From assembly GCA_035934405.1 (NCBI GenBank), contig DASYXW010000019.1, positions 1 through 21,678 on the forward strand: 21,678 nucleotides of DNA, in the 5' to 3' direction. The translations under genes and the position numbers were made by a program. Under the pieces are notes generated by a model. It was not told where the DNA came from, did no database searches, and saw nothing but the letters and a program-made list of their open reading frames with translations. Below, in pieces: positions 1 to 7,066 of the stretch. How positions within the stretch are numbered: position 1 is the first letter of the stretch; every line of letters begins with the position of its first letter. Origin of the DNA: DASYXW01 sp035934405 (GTDB lineage Bacteria; Acidobacteriota; Terriglobia; UBA7540).

Positions 1-961
1 TCTTGATGTCGCGCTTGGTACGGCTCACGTCGCGCTGCGTGGCGTAGTCGGCGTCGGCGCCGCGATAGAACACCGTCCCTTCGCGCTCGGCCCCCGAGGG
101 CAGGCGGACGGTGAACTTGTCGCCCAGGTGGATGCCGTCAAGGTAGGTCTCCGGCACGTCGGCCCGCACCCAAAGGTTGTCCGGGTTGACGAGCGTCACG
201 ATGGGCTGCGCCGGATTCACCACTTCGCCTTCGAGCGCCGCGCGCACGTCCACCGTGCCGTCCACCGGCGACCGGATCTCCGTGTAGCCAAGCTGCACCT
301 GCGCCTTGGTTTTCTGCGCTCCGGCCGCCGCAAGCTGGTGACGGCTGGCTTCAAGCATCGCCCGCCGCGACGCAATCTGCTGCGCGTTCGACCGCGCCAG
401 CGCCACGGCAGCCTGCGCCGCCTGCGCCTGCTTTTCGAGCGCGGCCACGTGAGCTTGGTCGGCGGCGAAGGTGGTGCGCGCCTGATCGTAGACCTGCGCC
501 GAGGCCACGCCTTGCTGGTAGAGGGCCTGGTTGCGCTTCAGGTCGAGCGAGGCGTTCTCGAGCGTCGCCTTGGCCTCCGCGACGGCCGCCTCGGCGGCCG
601 CCAGATTCGCCTCCGCCTGGCGGGTCTGGTCCGCGGTCTGCGCCTCCTGATATTTCAGGTCGGCCTCCGCCTGCGCCACCTGCGCCGACGATTGCTGCTC
701 GGTGTGGGCGAAATAGGCCACGTCGGCCTTCTGTTCGAGCGGCAGAATCACCGCCAGGAGCTGCCCCGCCTTTACCGTGTCGCCCACGTTCACAGCAAGC
801 TGGCTGAGGCGGCCCGGCACCTGCGAGCTCACCACCACTTCGTCCGTGGTCACGATTCCGGTCAGGCTCAGCACGGTCGGCTGGCGATGCGTGAAGTACC
901 ACGCCGCCGCGCCGGCGGCAATCAAGATGATGAGAACAGTCAGAACCTTTTTGCTCTTCAT
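1..961 (-). CDS. HlyD-family periplasmic adaptor (membrane fusion protein), 3' end cut by window
   Basis: This is the periplasmic adaptor of an efflux or export system, joining an inner-membrane pump to an outer-membrane channel. The visible 320 residues begin MKSKKVLTVLIILIAAG, a short cytoplasmic tip followed by one membrane anchor (about residues 5-21). A first biotinyl/lipoyl half (about 35-72) follows, then a long Ala/Gln/Glu-rich coiled-coil hairpin (about 73-210). The second lipoyl half contains GYTEIRSPVDG (about 224-234), and beta-barrel sequence runs to the window edge, where ATQRDVSRTKRDIK is typical of this family. The ATG overlaps the stop of the upstream tetR as ATGA, so translation is coupled and the regulator probably controls it. 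The order regulator-adaptor resembles E. coli cecR-ybhG, where ABC subunits follow; here that part lies outside the window. The partner pump and substrate are unknown. Confidence 0.9.
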   Translation of the reverse strand, partial: MKSKKVLTVLIILIAAGAAAWYFTHRQPTVLSLTGIVTTDEVVVSSQVPGRLSQLAVNVGDTVKAGQLLAVILPLEQKADVAYFAHTEQQSSAQVAQAEADLKYQEAQTADQTRQAEANLAAAEAAVAEAKATLENASLDLKRNQALYQQGVASAQVYDQARTTFAADQAHVAALEKQAQAAQAAVALARSNAQQIASRRAMLEASRHQLAAAGAQKTKAQVQLGYTEIRSPVDGTVDVRAALEGEVVNPAQPIVTLVNPDNLWVRADVPETYLDGIHLGDKFTVRLPSGAEREGTVFYRGADADYATQRDVSRTKRDIK

Positions 962-1617
962 GCGACGGACGCCTCCGGGCGCAAGAAAAGGCCGTAGCGG
1001 ATGAAATCGAGCACTTCCCGCTTGCGGCGCTTGAGATTGGCGGCGCTAAAGGCGTCGCGGCGGCCGAGCATTCGCATCACTGGCTCGGACGAAAAATAGA
1101 AAACAATCAACGCCACCACCGAGACGGCCACGTGTTCGCGGTCGCCCCGGCGGAACTCCCCCTCGCGCATGCCGCGCTCGATCAACCGCCCGAGGGCTTC
1201 GGCGCGAGGCGCGAAGTATTTGCGAACCAGGCGCTCGAAGGGCTTGCCGCCGGTCATCATCATCTGCTGGAAGAGCGGCGCGAAACGATGCCGGGCGCCG
1301 ATGAAATCCAGGTGCAGGCTCACGTAGCGCAGCAGGACGGATCGCGCCGAGCCTTCCGATTCCAGCACCTGCATCGCCTGGCGGTGGAATTCACTGAACT
1401 GGTCGTCGAGCACCGCCAGATACAGCGCGTCCTTGTCCTTGAAATAATAATACAACAGCGCCTTGTTTACTCCGGCGCGGGCGGCGATGGCGTCGGTGCG
1501 CGCGCCCGCCAGGCCCCGCTCGGCAAAAATACGCTCGGCGGCGGCGAGGATAGCCGCGCGGGTCTCCGCGGCGCGCTCCCGGCGTCCCGCCACGGCGGAT
1601 GAGGCTCGTCTGCGCAT
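958..1617 (-). CDS. TetR-family transcriptional regulator
   Basis: A 219-residue one-component repressor. The N-terminal TetR DNA-binding domain spans about residues 12-70: helix 1 reads AAILAAAERIFAERG, and the helix-turn-helix reads TDAIAARAGVNKALLYYYF, followed by the conserved KDKDALY. The C-terminal ligand and dimerisation domain is family-specific and does not show which ligand is sensed. The N-terminus MRRRASSAVAGRRERA is basic. The ATG at 1617 lies only 3 bases from a perfect dyad and about 14 bases from the predicted transcription start, so it has almost no leader and no Shine-Dalgarno sequence. The stop overlaps the start of the HlyD gene (ATGA at 961-958), making this a regulator-adaptor operon. 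Autorepression and control by an exported compound are inferred from the operator position and from known CecR/AcrR-like systems. Confidence 0.93.
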   Translation of the reverse strand: MRRRASSAVAGRRERAAETRAAILAAAERIFAERGLAGARTDAIAARAGVNKALLYYYFKDKDALYLAVLDDQFSEFHRQAMQVLESEGSARSVLLRYVSLHLDFIGARHRFAPLFQQMMMTGGKPFERLVRKYFAPRAEALGRLIERGMREGEFRRGDREHVAVSVVALIVFYFSSEPVMRMLGRRDAFSAANLKRRKREVLDFIRYGLFLRPEASVA

Positions 1618-1620
1618 GAC

Positions 1621-1638
1621 TAACTAACCAGATAGTTA
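1621..1638. promoter_or_regulatory. Probable TetR operator: perfect 6-6-6 dyad
   Basis: TAACTA and TAGTTA form a perfect inverted repeat around a six-base centre, ACCAGA. It sits 3 bases upstream of the tetR start and overlaps the predicted transcription start and the edge of the -10 box. Size and position fit a TetR-type operator that blocks its own promoter. It is also AT-richer than its surroundings. That this protein binds it is inferred. Confidence 0.72.
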
Positions 1639-1667
1639 AAATAGCAGGCGATCGAACATGCTGTCAA
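1638..1667 (-). promoter_or_regulatory. Sigma-70-type promoter of the tetR-hlyD operon
   Basis: Read on the minus strand, a perfect -35 box TTGACA (1667-1662) is followed after 18 bases by TATTTT (1643-1638). Transcription would start near 1631, giving a leader of only about 14 bases before the ATG at 1617. The -10 box touches the operator dyad. Confidence 0.7.
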
Positions 1668-1683
1668 GATCCCAGCGCACCGG

Positions 1684-2040
1684 AGTCGTAGGTTCGGTGT
1701 GAATAAATCAGCGCGCGGCGGTATCAGGGTCAGGGTGTTATGGGACAGCCCGCGCGGAGCGGGCGCAAGGCCGTAGCCCACGGCGCCAGCCGTGGGTCGA
1801 GGCGCCCCCATCGCAACAGAGCCCCGCCAGGGGCGAAAGAAATCGCGACGCCCAGGCGACGGGCGGATGGGTACAACCCCGATGCCGGTCCTGGGCGCTG
1901 AGAATCAGGTGACCAAGCAGGTTCTTGCGCCCCTCCGGGGCTTGCGTTCTACTGAGACTCGCTAACCCACGGCTCGCGCCGTGGGCTACGTCCTGTCGCC
2001 CCGATGTATCGGGGCTGATTTATTCAGCGAACTTATGACT
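1684..2040. repeat. Composite palindromic element with imperfect terminal inverted repeats (most of the 1618-2139 spacer)
   Basis: The left end (1684-1712) and right end (2014-2040) are inverted copies of about 27-29 bases with a perfect 13-base core, TGAATAAATCAGC at 1700-1712 and its complement at 2014-2026. Inside are hairpins at 1748-1764 (GCCCGC/GCGGGC), 1777-1796 (CCCACGGC/GCCGTGGG), 1821-1834 and 1929-1941 (both GCCCC/GGGGC), 1966-1985 (CCCACGGC/GCCGTGGG again, in the opposite orientation) and 1998-2015 (GCCCCGAT/ATCGGGGC). No credible open reading frame or transposase is present. It is MITE- or REP-cluster-like. Whether the ends define one mobile unit or are two solo copies is undecided. 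Confidence 0.65.
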
Positions 2041-2057
2041 CAGGACACTGGGTCGCT

Positions 2058-2086
2058 TTGACAAGACCGAACCCGAATGGTACGCT
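2058..2086 (+). promoter_or_regulatory. Possible promoter of the GloVer-repeat gene
   Basis: A perfect TTGACA (2058-2063) is followed after 17 bases by TACGCT (2081-2086), a weak -10 box with 3 of 6 consensus bases. Start of transcription would be near 2093, leaving a leader of about 47 bases before the ATG at 2140. It lies just outside the palindromic element. Confidence 0.4.
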
Positions 2087-2139
2087 TCGGGCGCATCCAC
2101 CATCACAGCCGAAAGCCTTGATTGTGGCGAGGAGGCAAC

Positions 2140-3600
2140 ATGGATGGACTTAATTGGGTTAAGACGACCTTCGGTCTCTTTCTGCTGTGCGCAACCATGG
2201 CGATCACCTTACCGGCGCAGACTTTCACCACGCTGCACAGCTTCGACAACACGGACGGCAATGGGCCCTCGGCGGCGCTGGTCCAGGCCACCGATGGGAA
2301 CCTGTACGGGACAACGTTGGCAGGCGGGGACAGTACCGCCTGCCAGAATGGTTGTGGCACCGTCTTCAAAATCACCCCAAGTGGTACGCTCACGACACTG
2401 TACAACTTCGGCGACCCGGGCGGCACCAGCCCGTACGGGGGGCTGGTGCAGGGGACGGACGGGAACTTCTACGGCACAACGTTCTATGGCGGGGCCCAGG
2501 GCTTGGGGATGGTCTTCAAAATCACCCCAGGCGGTACGTTGACGACGCTTTACAGCTTTTGCTCGCAAAGCGGTTGCGCCGACGGTAGCGCCCCCTTGGT
2601 GGGGCTGGTCCAGGCCACCAATGGGAACTTCTACGGGACAACGTCGAGTGGCGGGACCAGCGCCTCCTGCCCGCCGTTTGGCTGTGGCACGGTCTTCAGA
2701 ATCACCCCAGGTGGTGCGCTAACGACGCTGCACAACTTCGACCTGACAGACGGCGAGTACCCCGCTGCGGGACTGGTCCAGGCCACCAATGGGAACCTCT
2801 ACGGGACAACGGCGTTTGGTGGGACCAACAATAGTGGCACGGTCTTCAAAATCAGCCCAAGTGGCACGTTGACGACGCTCTACAGTTTTTGTATCCAAGG
2901 CGGTTTCTGCACGGACGGCGCCGTCCCCGTCCGTGCGCTGGTGCAGGCCACGGACAAGAACTTCTACGGGACAACGCAGAATGGCGGTGGCGGCAACAAT
3001 GGTGGCACGGTCTTCAAAATCACCTCGAGTGGCACGCTGACCACGCTTTACAGCTTTTGCTCGCTAAGCGGTTGCGCAGACGGCGAAAGCCCCGAAGCGC
3101 TGCTGGTCCAGGCGACCAATGGGAACTTCTACGGGACAACGTACGGTGGCGGGGACCACAACAGTGGGACGGTCTTCAAAATCACGTCTACTGGCGTGCT
3201 GACGACACTTTACACTTTTTGCTCCCAAAGCGGTTGCCCGGACGGCCAACAGCCCTTCGGGGGGCTTGTCCAAGACACCAATGGGAACTTCTACGGGACA
3301 ACGCAGTCAGGCGGGGCCAAAGGCGGCTACGGCACGGTCTTCAGCCTGTCGGTAGATCTCGGCCCGTTTGTGGAAACACAGACGACCTCCGGCAAGGTGG
3401 GAGCGACCGTCAAGATTCTGGGGACCAATCTGACCGGCGCGACCAACGTCACCTTCAACGGCACATCGACTACGTTCACCGTGCTGTCCAGCTCCTTGAT
3501 CAAGACCACTGTACCCGCCGGCGCCACCACCGGCAAAGTCCAGGTGGTAACGCCCAGCGGCACGCTTTCCAGCAACGTGCCCTTCCGCGTGCTGCCGTAA
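2140..3600 (+). CDS. Exported GloVer (Gloeo/Verruco) tandem-repeat protein with C-terminal IPT/TIG domain
   Basis: A 486-residue secreted protein of unknown function. A signal peptide (about residues 1-27, ending TLPAQ) precedes seven repeats of about 45-60 residues. Each repeat carries LVQ(A/G)T(D/N)GN(L/F)YGTT, then GTVFKI and (L/F)TTLYSF; this is the TIGR03803 Gloeo/Verruco repeat. Seven copies would fit a seven-bladed beta-propeller, which is inference. Repeats 3, 6 and 7 carry an extra cysteine pair (SFCSQSGCADG type), and repeat 5 has a variant. Residues about 408-486 form an immunoglobulin-like IPT/TIG domain (VGATVKILGTNLTGATNVTF). ATG 2140 was chosen because GAGGAGG (2129-2135) lies 4 bases upstream; an in-frame TTG at 2122 is less likely. 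Repeat units are also close at DNA level. A cell-surface or extracellular binding role is plausible. Confidence 0.88.
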   Translation: MDGLNWVKTTFGLFLLCATMAITLPAQTFTTLHSFDNTDGNGPSAALVQATDGNLYGTTLAGGDSTACQNGCGTVFKITPSGTLTTLYNFGDPGGTSPYGGLVQGTDGNFYGTTFYGGAQGLGMVFKITPGGTLTTLYSFCSQSGCADGSAPLVGLVQATNGNFYGTTSSGGTSASCPPFGCGTVFRITPGGALTTLHNFDLTDGEYPAAGLVQATNGNLYGTTAFGGTNNSGTVFKISPSGTLTTLYSFCIQGGFCTDGAVPVRALVQATDKNFYGTTQNGGGGNNGGTVFKITSSGTLTTLYSFCSLSGCADGESPEALLVQATNGNFYGTTYGGGDHNSGTVFKITSTGVLTTLYTFCSQSGCPDGQQPFGGLVQDTNGNFYGTTQSGGAKGGYGTVFSLSVDLGPFVETQTTSGKVGATVKILGTNLTGATNVTFNGTSTTFTVLSSSLIKTTVPAGATTGKVQVVTPSGTLSSNVPFRVLP

Positions 3601-3661
3601 GCCGAGAGGCTGACTGCGAAAAGTTGTGGGACATGAAGACCGTCCCGTATCACATACCCAA

Positions 3662-3754
3662 GGGTAGTGGGTCAGTTTGACGCGTAGCGGCGGGTTTACC
3701 CCGCCATTTTGTGACGGCATGAAGCCGCCTCTACATCAAACTGACCCACTACCC
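3662..3754. repeat. 93-bp MITE-like palindrome with 19-bp perfect terminal inverted repeats (within the 3601-3958 spacer)
   Basis: GGGTAGTGGGTCAGTTTGA at 3662-3680 is exactly complementary to 3736-3754. The inner edges of both arms continue into related GTAGCGGCGG and GTAGAGGCGG words, followed by small GGCGG-type palindromes. A partial third copy of the terminal word (TGACCCACTACC) lies at 3872-3883. The right arm is followed by a run of six T (3756-3761), so the folded RNA could also terminate the upstream GloVer transcript. The rest of the 358-base spacer holds only the promoter at 3901-3928. Confidence 0.75.
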
Positions 3755-3900
3755 GTTTTTTGGGTAAAAACCAGAATGTGTGAGTCGCTCCGCAGAACCG
3801 GAGCGCGAATGGTAGCCGAATCCTTACAAAATCAGCCGATGCAAGCCCACTGTAAACAAGCCTGTATACGTGTGACCCACTACCGTGCTCAAGATTCCGT

Positions 3901-3928
3901 TTGTCTGGCTGTCGCGTTATGTTATAGT
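3901..3928 (+). promoter_or_regulatory. Probable sigma-70-type promoter of the M1 peptidase gene
   Basis: TTGTCT (3901-3906) is followed after 16 bases by TATAGT (3923-3928). Transcription would start near 3935, about 24 bases before the ATG at 3959. The local AT-rich stretch contrasts with the GC-rich neighbours. Confidence 0.55.
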
Positions 3929-3958
3929 TCGCGGCTTTAGGATAGATGGCTGAAACGG

Positions 3959-5953
3959 ATGGTGACTATGCGTCTTCGCTCGATTCTGGCCGCGAGTTTC
4001 GCGGTGGCCGTCTGGCCAGTGTGGATTAGCGGCAGCGCGGTCGCGCAAACGGCGCCGCCGGTTGAGACGGCGACGACGACGGAATCGCAGCCGCTCTCCG
4101 TCCGAGTTGTAGCCTACCAGATTGAGGCCAAGCTCGACCCGGCCAGGAAAACCGTGGACGGCCAGGAGACGCTCACCTATCACAACCTCACCGGCCAGCC
4201 GCTGCAAACGTTTCCCTTTCACCTCTACCTCAATGCCTTCCAGCCGAAGTCCACCTTCATGACGGAAGTGCGACTCTATGGCACTCGCGGCACCGGCCCC
4301 GAATCCGGCTGGGACCGCAAGCATTACGGCGCGATCGAAGTGAGGAAGTTTGAGGTCGAGGGTGTCGGCGACCTCACCAACAAGATGGAGTTCATCCAGC
4401 CGGATGATCGCAACACCAACGACCACACCGTCTTTCAGGTCACGCTGCCGCAGCCCGTGCCGGCGGGCGTGGACGTCACCTTCAAGATCGCCTTCCACGA
4501 TCAGCTTCCCGAGGTCGTCGAGCGCACCGGTTACAAGCGCGATTTCTTCATGGTGGCGCAGTGGTTTCCCAAGGTCGGCGTGTGGTGGCACGGAAAATGG
4601 AACTGCCACCAGTTCCACGCCACCACCGAGTTCTTCGCCGACTTCGGCACGTTCGATGTGAAGACGACGGTGCCTCAGAACTACGTGCTCGGCGCTTGCG
4701 GCGACATGGTCTCGAGCGTCAACAATCCCGACGGCACCAAGACCGTGACCTGGCACGGGGAGGATATCCACGACTTTTCCTGGACGGCAAGCCCCAGCTT
4801 CCATCTGGTCGAGGATTCCTGGACCAGCCCCGCCGGTCATGTGGTGAAAATCCATCTGCTGATGTCGCCCCACCACGAGAGCACCACCGCGCGCTACCTC
4901 CAGGTGCAGAAGGGTACGCTCGATCGTTTTGACCGCTGGTACGGCCCCTATCCGTACGACCGCATCACGATCGTGGACCCGCCCGAGGGCGGCTCCGACG
5001 CCGGCGGCATGGAATACCCCACGCTCTACACCGCGGATACCAGTTGGTTTGTGCCCTCCGGTCTCAAGCTTCCGGAATTGGTGGCGGAGCACGAATTCGG
5101 CCATCAGTATTGGTACGGCATGGTAGCCACGAACGAGTTTGAGGAAGCGTGGCTCGACGAGGGCATCAACAGCTACACGGAAGCGAAGATCATGAGGTCC
5201 CTGTACGGAAAGGGTACGAACGAAATCAATTTGTGGGGCATGACGATGGGGGAGAGTGGCTCGCAGCGCCTCAACTACCTCGGCGTGGCGGAAGACGATC
5301 CGCTCACGCGTTACGCCTGGCAGTTCATGAGCAGCAATTCGTATGGCGGCAACACTTATGGCAAGACCGCCACGGTGTTGCTGACGCTTGAAGGCATCAT
5401 CGGCGAAGAGACGATGCAGCAGGCCATGCACGCCTACTTCATGAAGTACCGGTTCACGCATCCGACCGGAACCGACTTCATGAACACGATCAGCGAGGTT
5501 GCGGGCCAGGACCTGAGCTGGTATTTCAACCAGGCGGTCTCGGGCACCAACATTCTGGATTATGAGATCCTCGGTCTCCGCTCCGACCGCGTGGACTGGT
5601 ACGAGAAGAATCCACCGAAGGAGAAAAAGGGTCAGACGCTCTATCGCGACACTGTGCTCGTCCACCGCAAGGGCGACTTCATCATGCCGGTGGACGTCCA
5701 GATCAAGTTTGACGACGGCTCAACCGTGAACGAGAAGTGGGACGGCCGCGACCGCTGGATTCGCTACAGCTACGACAAGAAGGCCAAGGTCACATCGGCC
5801 GAAATCGATCCGGGGCACAAGATCCTGCTCGACAAAGATTTCTTCAACAACAGTTACACGGCGGAGGAGAATAAGTCCGCCACGCATAAGCTCACGACTT
5901 ACTGGCTCTTTGTGACCCAGTGGGCGGCGCAGCTCGCGGCGTGGCTGGCGTGA
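3959..5953 (+). CDS. Secreted M1-family (gluzincin) metallopeptidase
   Basis: A 664-residue zinc aminopeptidase-like protein. A signal peptide ends near VAQ (about residue 30). The N-terminal beta domain (about 45-270) starts with VRVVAYQIEAKLDPARKTVDG, typical of the M1 saddle. The substrate-loop motif is GGMEYP (349-354), where many aminopeptidases have GAMEN. The zinc site is complete: HEFGH at 378-382 and, after 18 residues, E401 in EEAWLDEG. The C-terminal part (about 530-645) is short, and the last 20 residues form a hydrophobic, Trp/Ala-rich helix that might hold it to the membrane. Export is predicted, so the substrates are probably external peptides. ATG 3959 has only a weak ribosome-binding site, and ATG 3968 (MRLRS) is an alternative. 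The following membrane-protein gene is on the same strand. Confidence 0.9.
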   Translation: MVTMRLRSILAASFAVAVWPVWISGSAVAQTAPPVETATTTESQPLSVRVVAYQIEAKLDPARKTVDGQETLTYHNLTGQPLQTFPFHLYLNAFQPKSTFMTEVRLYGTRGTGPESGWDRKHYGAIEVRKFEVEGVGDLTNKMEFIQPDDRNTNDHTVFQVTLPQPVPAGVDVTFKIAFHDQLPEVVERTGYKRDFFMVAQWFPKVGVWWHGKWNCHQFHATTEFFADFGTFDVKTTVPQNYVLGACGDMVSSVNNPDGTKTVTWHGEDIHDFSWTASPSFHLVEDSWTSPAGHVVKIHLLMSPHHESTTARYLQVQKGTLDRFDRWYGPYPYDRITIVDPPEGGSDAGGMEYPTLYTADTSWFVPSGLKLPELVAEHEFGHQYWYGMVATNEFEEAWLDEGINSYTEAKIMRSLYGKGTNEINLWGMTMGESGSQRLNYLGVAEDDPLTRYAWQFMSSNSYGGNTYGKTATVLLTLEGIIGEETMQQAMHAYFMKYRFTHPTGTDFMNTISEVAGQDLSWYFNQAVSGTNILDYEILGLRSDRVDWYEKNPPKEKKGQTLYRDTVLVHRKGDFIMPVDVQIKFDDGSTVNEKWDGRDRWIRYSYDKKAKVTSAEIDPGHKILLDKDFFNNSYTAEENKSATHKLTTYWLFVTQWAAQLAAWLA

Positions 5954-5959
5954 AGAGAT

Positions 5960-6041
5960 CGGGTCATCGGGTGATTGAGTCATCGGGTCATTGCCAGCAG
6001 GATTGAATGGCTCGATGATCCGATGCACTGATGATCCGATG
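5960..6041. repeat. Facing word-repeat arms with a 16-base period
   Basis: The left arm has GTCATCGGGT at 5963-5972 and again at 5979-5988. The right arm has GATGATCCGATG at 6014-6025 and 6030-6041. Both arms repeat every 16 bases, and the right-arm word is the inverse of the left apart from one base (CATCGGATCAT against CATCGGGTCAT). The centre (about 5992-6013) encodes nothing recognisable. It fills the spacer between the peptidase and membrane-protein genes. Confidence 0.7.
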
Positions 6042-6058
6042 AACGGCGAGGGCACACC

Positions 6059-7012
6059 ATGACCGACAAGGAACGAGGCGTGGTTTCGGAGGGCGCGGGC
6101 CTGGTGTGGCGCCGCCAGGGCGTGCTGTGGTGGATTTTTGTCGTCAACCTCATCCTCGGCCTGCTCGGCACGATGGGTGTGTCGAGCAAGCTGGGCGCTG
6201 TGCTCAATCACAGCCTGGAGGCCCAGCGGCTGGTGAAAGGCATGGACATGGCGGCGCTGGGTTCGCTCGCCATGCAGCCGAGCCAGCCGTTTAACTCCGG
6301 CGCCGGCGCCGTCATTGGAGCCGTCGTCTTTTTCATCTTCATGCTGTTCGTCGAGGGCGGATTCCTCGAAGTCTACCGGCAGGATCGCAAGCTCGCCAAG
6401 GGCGAGTTCTTCGAGGCGGCGGGGCGGTTCTTCTGGCGCTTTGTGCGCCTGCTGCTTTACTCGCTGATTGTATTCGTCCCTCTCTTGATGATCGTCTCGC
6501 CCGTCTTCAAGGCGGCGGGTAAACTCGGCCCCGATTCGGGCAAGCCGGTCGCCGGTTTTGTGATCACCCTTGTTGCCGCGCTGGCGACTCTGTTCCTGAT
6601 GATGGCTGTCCGGCTGTGGTTCGACGTGGCCCAGGTGCATGCCGTAGCTGAAGACGAGCGGGCGATGCGGCGCTCCCTCCGCCGTGCCTTCAAACTGACC
6701 TTCGGAAACTTCGGCTCGCTTTACTGGATGTACCTGCGCATCAGCCTGGTGGCCTGGATCGCGCTCGCGGCGGCTTTCTGGGTGTGGGTGAAACTGGTGC
6801 CGCCGCCATCGGTGGGCATGTCGTTCGTGCTCGGCGAGTTGGTGTGTTTGCTGTGGCTGGGCACGCGGCTCTGGCAGCGTGCCGCTGAGACACTGTGGTA
6901 CCAAAGGCGCGCGGAACCGGCGGCGATTCCTGCCGCGCCCGCGCCCTACGTTCCTGCGCCGGCGCCGATCGGAGCCGAAGGGGAGGCCAGCCCGGAGATG
7001 CCCAGTGCCTAG
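6059..7012 (+). CDS. Six-helix integral membrane protein of unknown function
   Basis: A 317-residue polytopic inner-membrane protein that I cannot place in a named family. Hydrophobic segments lie at about residues 20-45, 80-100, 120-147, 165-190, 225-247 and 255-275. The loop after helix 4 carries EDERAMRRSLRRAFKLTFGNFGSLYW, a basic amphipathic stretch reminiscent of DUF4013- and YesL-like proteins, where such a loop sits before a membrane helix; this similarity is only impressionistic. The C-terminal 45 residues are a Pro/Ala-rich, probably disordered tail. ATG 6059 has GAGGG about 6 bases upstream. It lies 105 bases after the peptidase gene on the same strand, with the word-repeat arms between, so co-transcription is possible. 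It converges on the DUF1080 gene. Confidence 0.8.
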   Translation: MTDKERGVVSEGAGLVWRRQGVLWWIFVVNLILGLLGTMGVSSKLGAVLNHSLEAQRLVKGMDMAALGSLAMQPSQPFNSGAGAVIGAVVFFIFMLFVEGGFLEVYRQDRKLAKGEFFEAAGRFFWRFVRLLLYSLIVFVPLLMIVSPVFKAAGKLGPDSGKPVAGFVITLVAALATLFLMMAVRLWFDVAQVHAVAEDERAMRRSLRRAFKLTFGNFGSLYWMYLRISLVAWIALAAAFWVWVKLVPPPSVGMSFVLGELVCLLWLGTRLWQRAAETLWYQRRAEPAAIPAAPAPYVPAPAPIGAEGEASPEMPSA

Positions 7013-7051
7013 CCTACCTGGATAGCCCCGTGGAATTGCACGATTCGGCCA

Positions 7052-7066
7052 CCCGCTCAACGCGGG
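7052..7066. terminator. Short hairpin at the DUF1080 stop, between convergent genes
   Basis: CCCGC and GCGGG pair around TCAAC, which includes the stop codon of the minus-strand gene. There is no T run on either side, so any terminator role is weakly supported. Confidence 0.25.

Noticed and set aside
2221..3360. Regularly spaced similar DNA words resembling a CRISPR-like array
   Set aside because: They are coding repeats of the GloVer protein, with period about 140-180 bases and diverged sequence; no cas genes are present.
3917..5665. Long open frame antisense to the M1 peptidase
   Set aside because: It mirrors the peptidase codons on the opposite strand, has no family motif and a His/Arg/Val-biased composition typical of GC-rich shadows.
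5720..7060. 446-codon minus-strand frame across the peptidase end and the membrane protein
   Set aside because: It spans two convincing plus-strand genes and a repeat spacer, and its sequence is low-complexity Arg/Gln/His.
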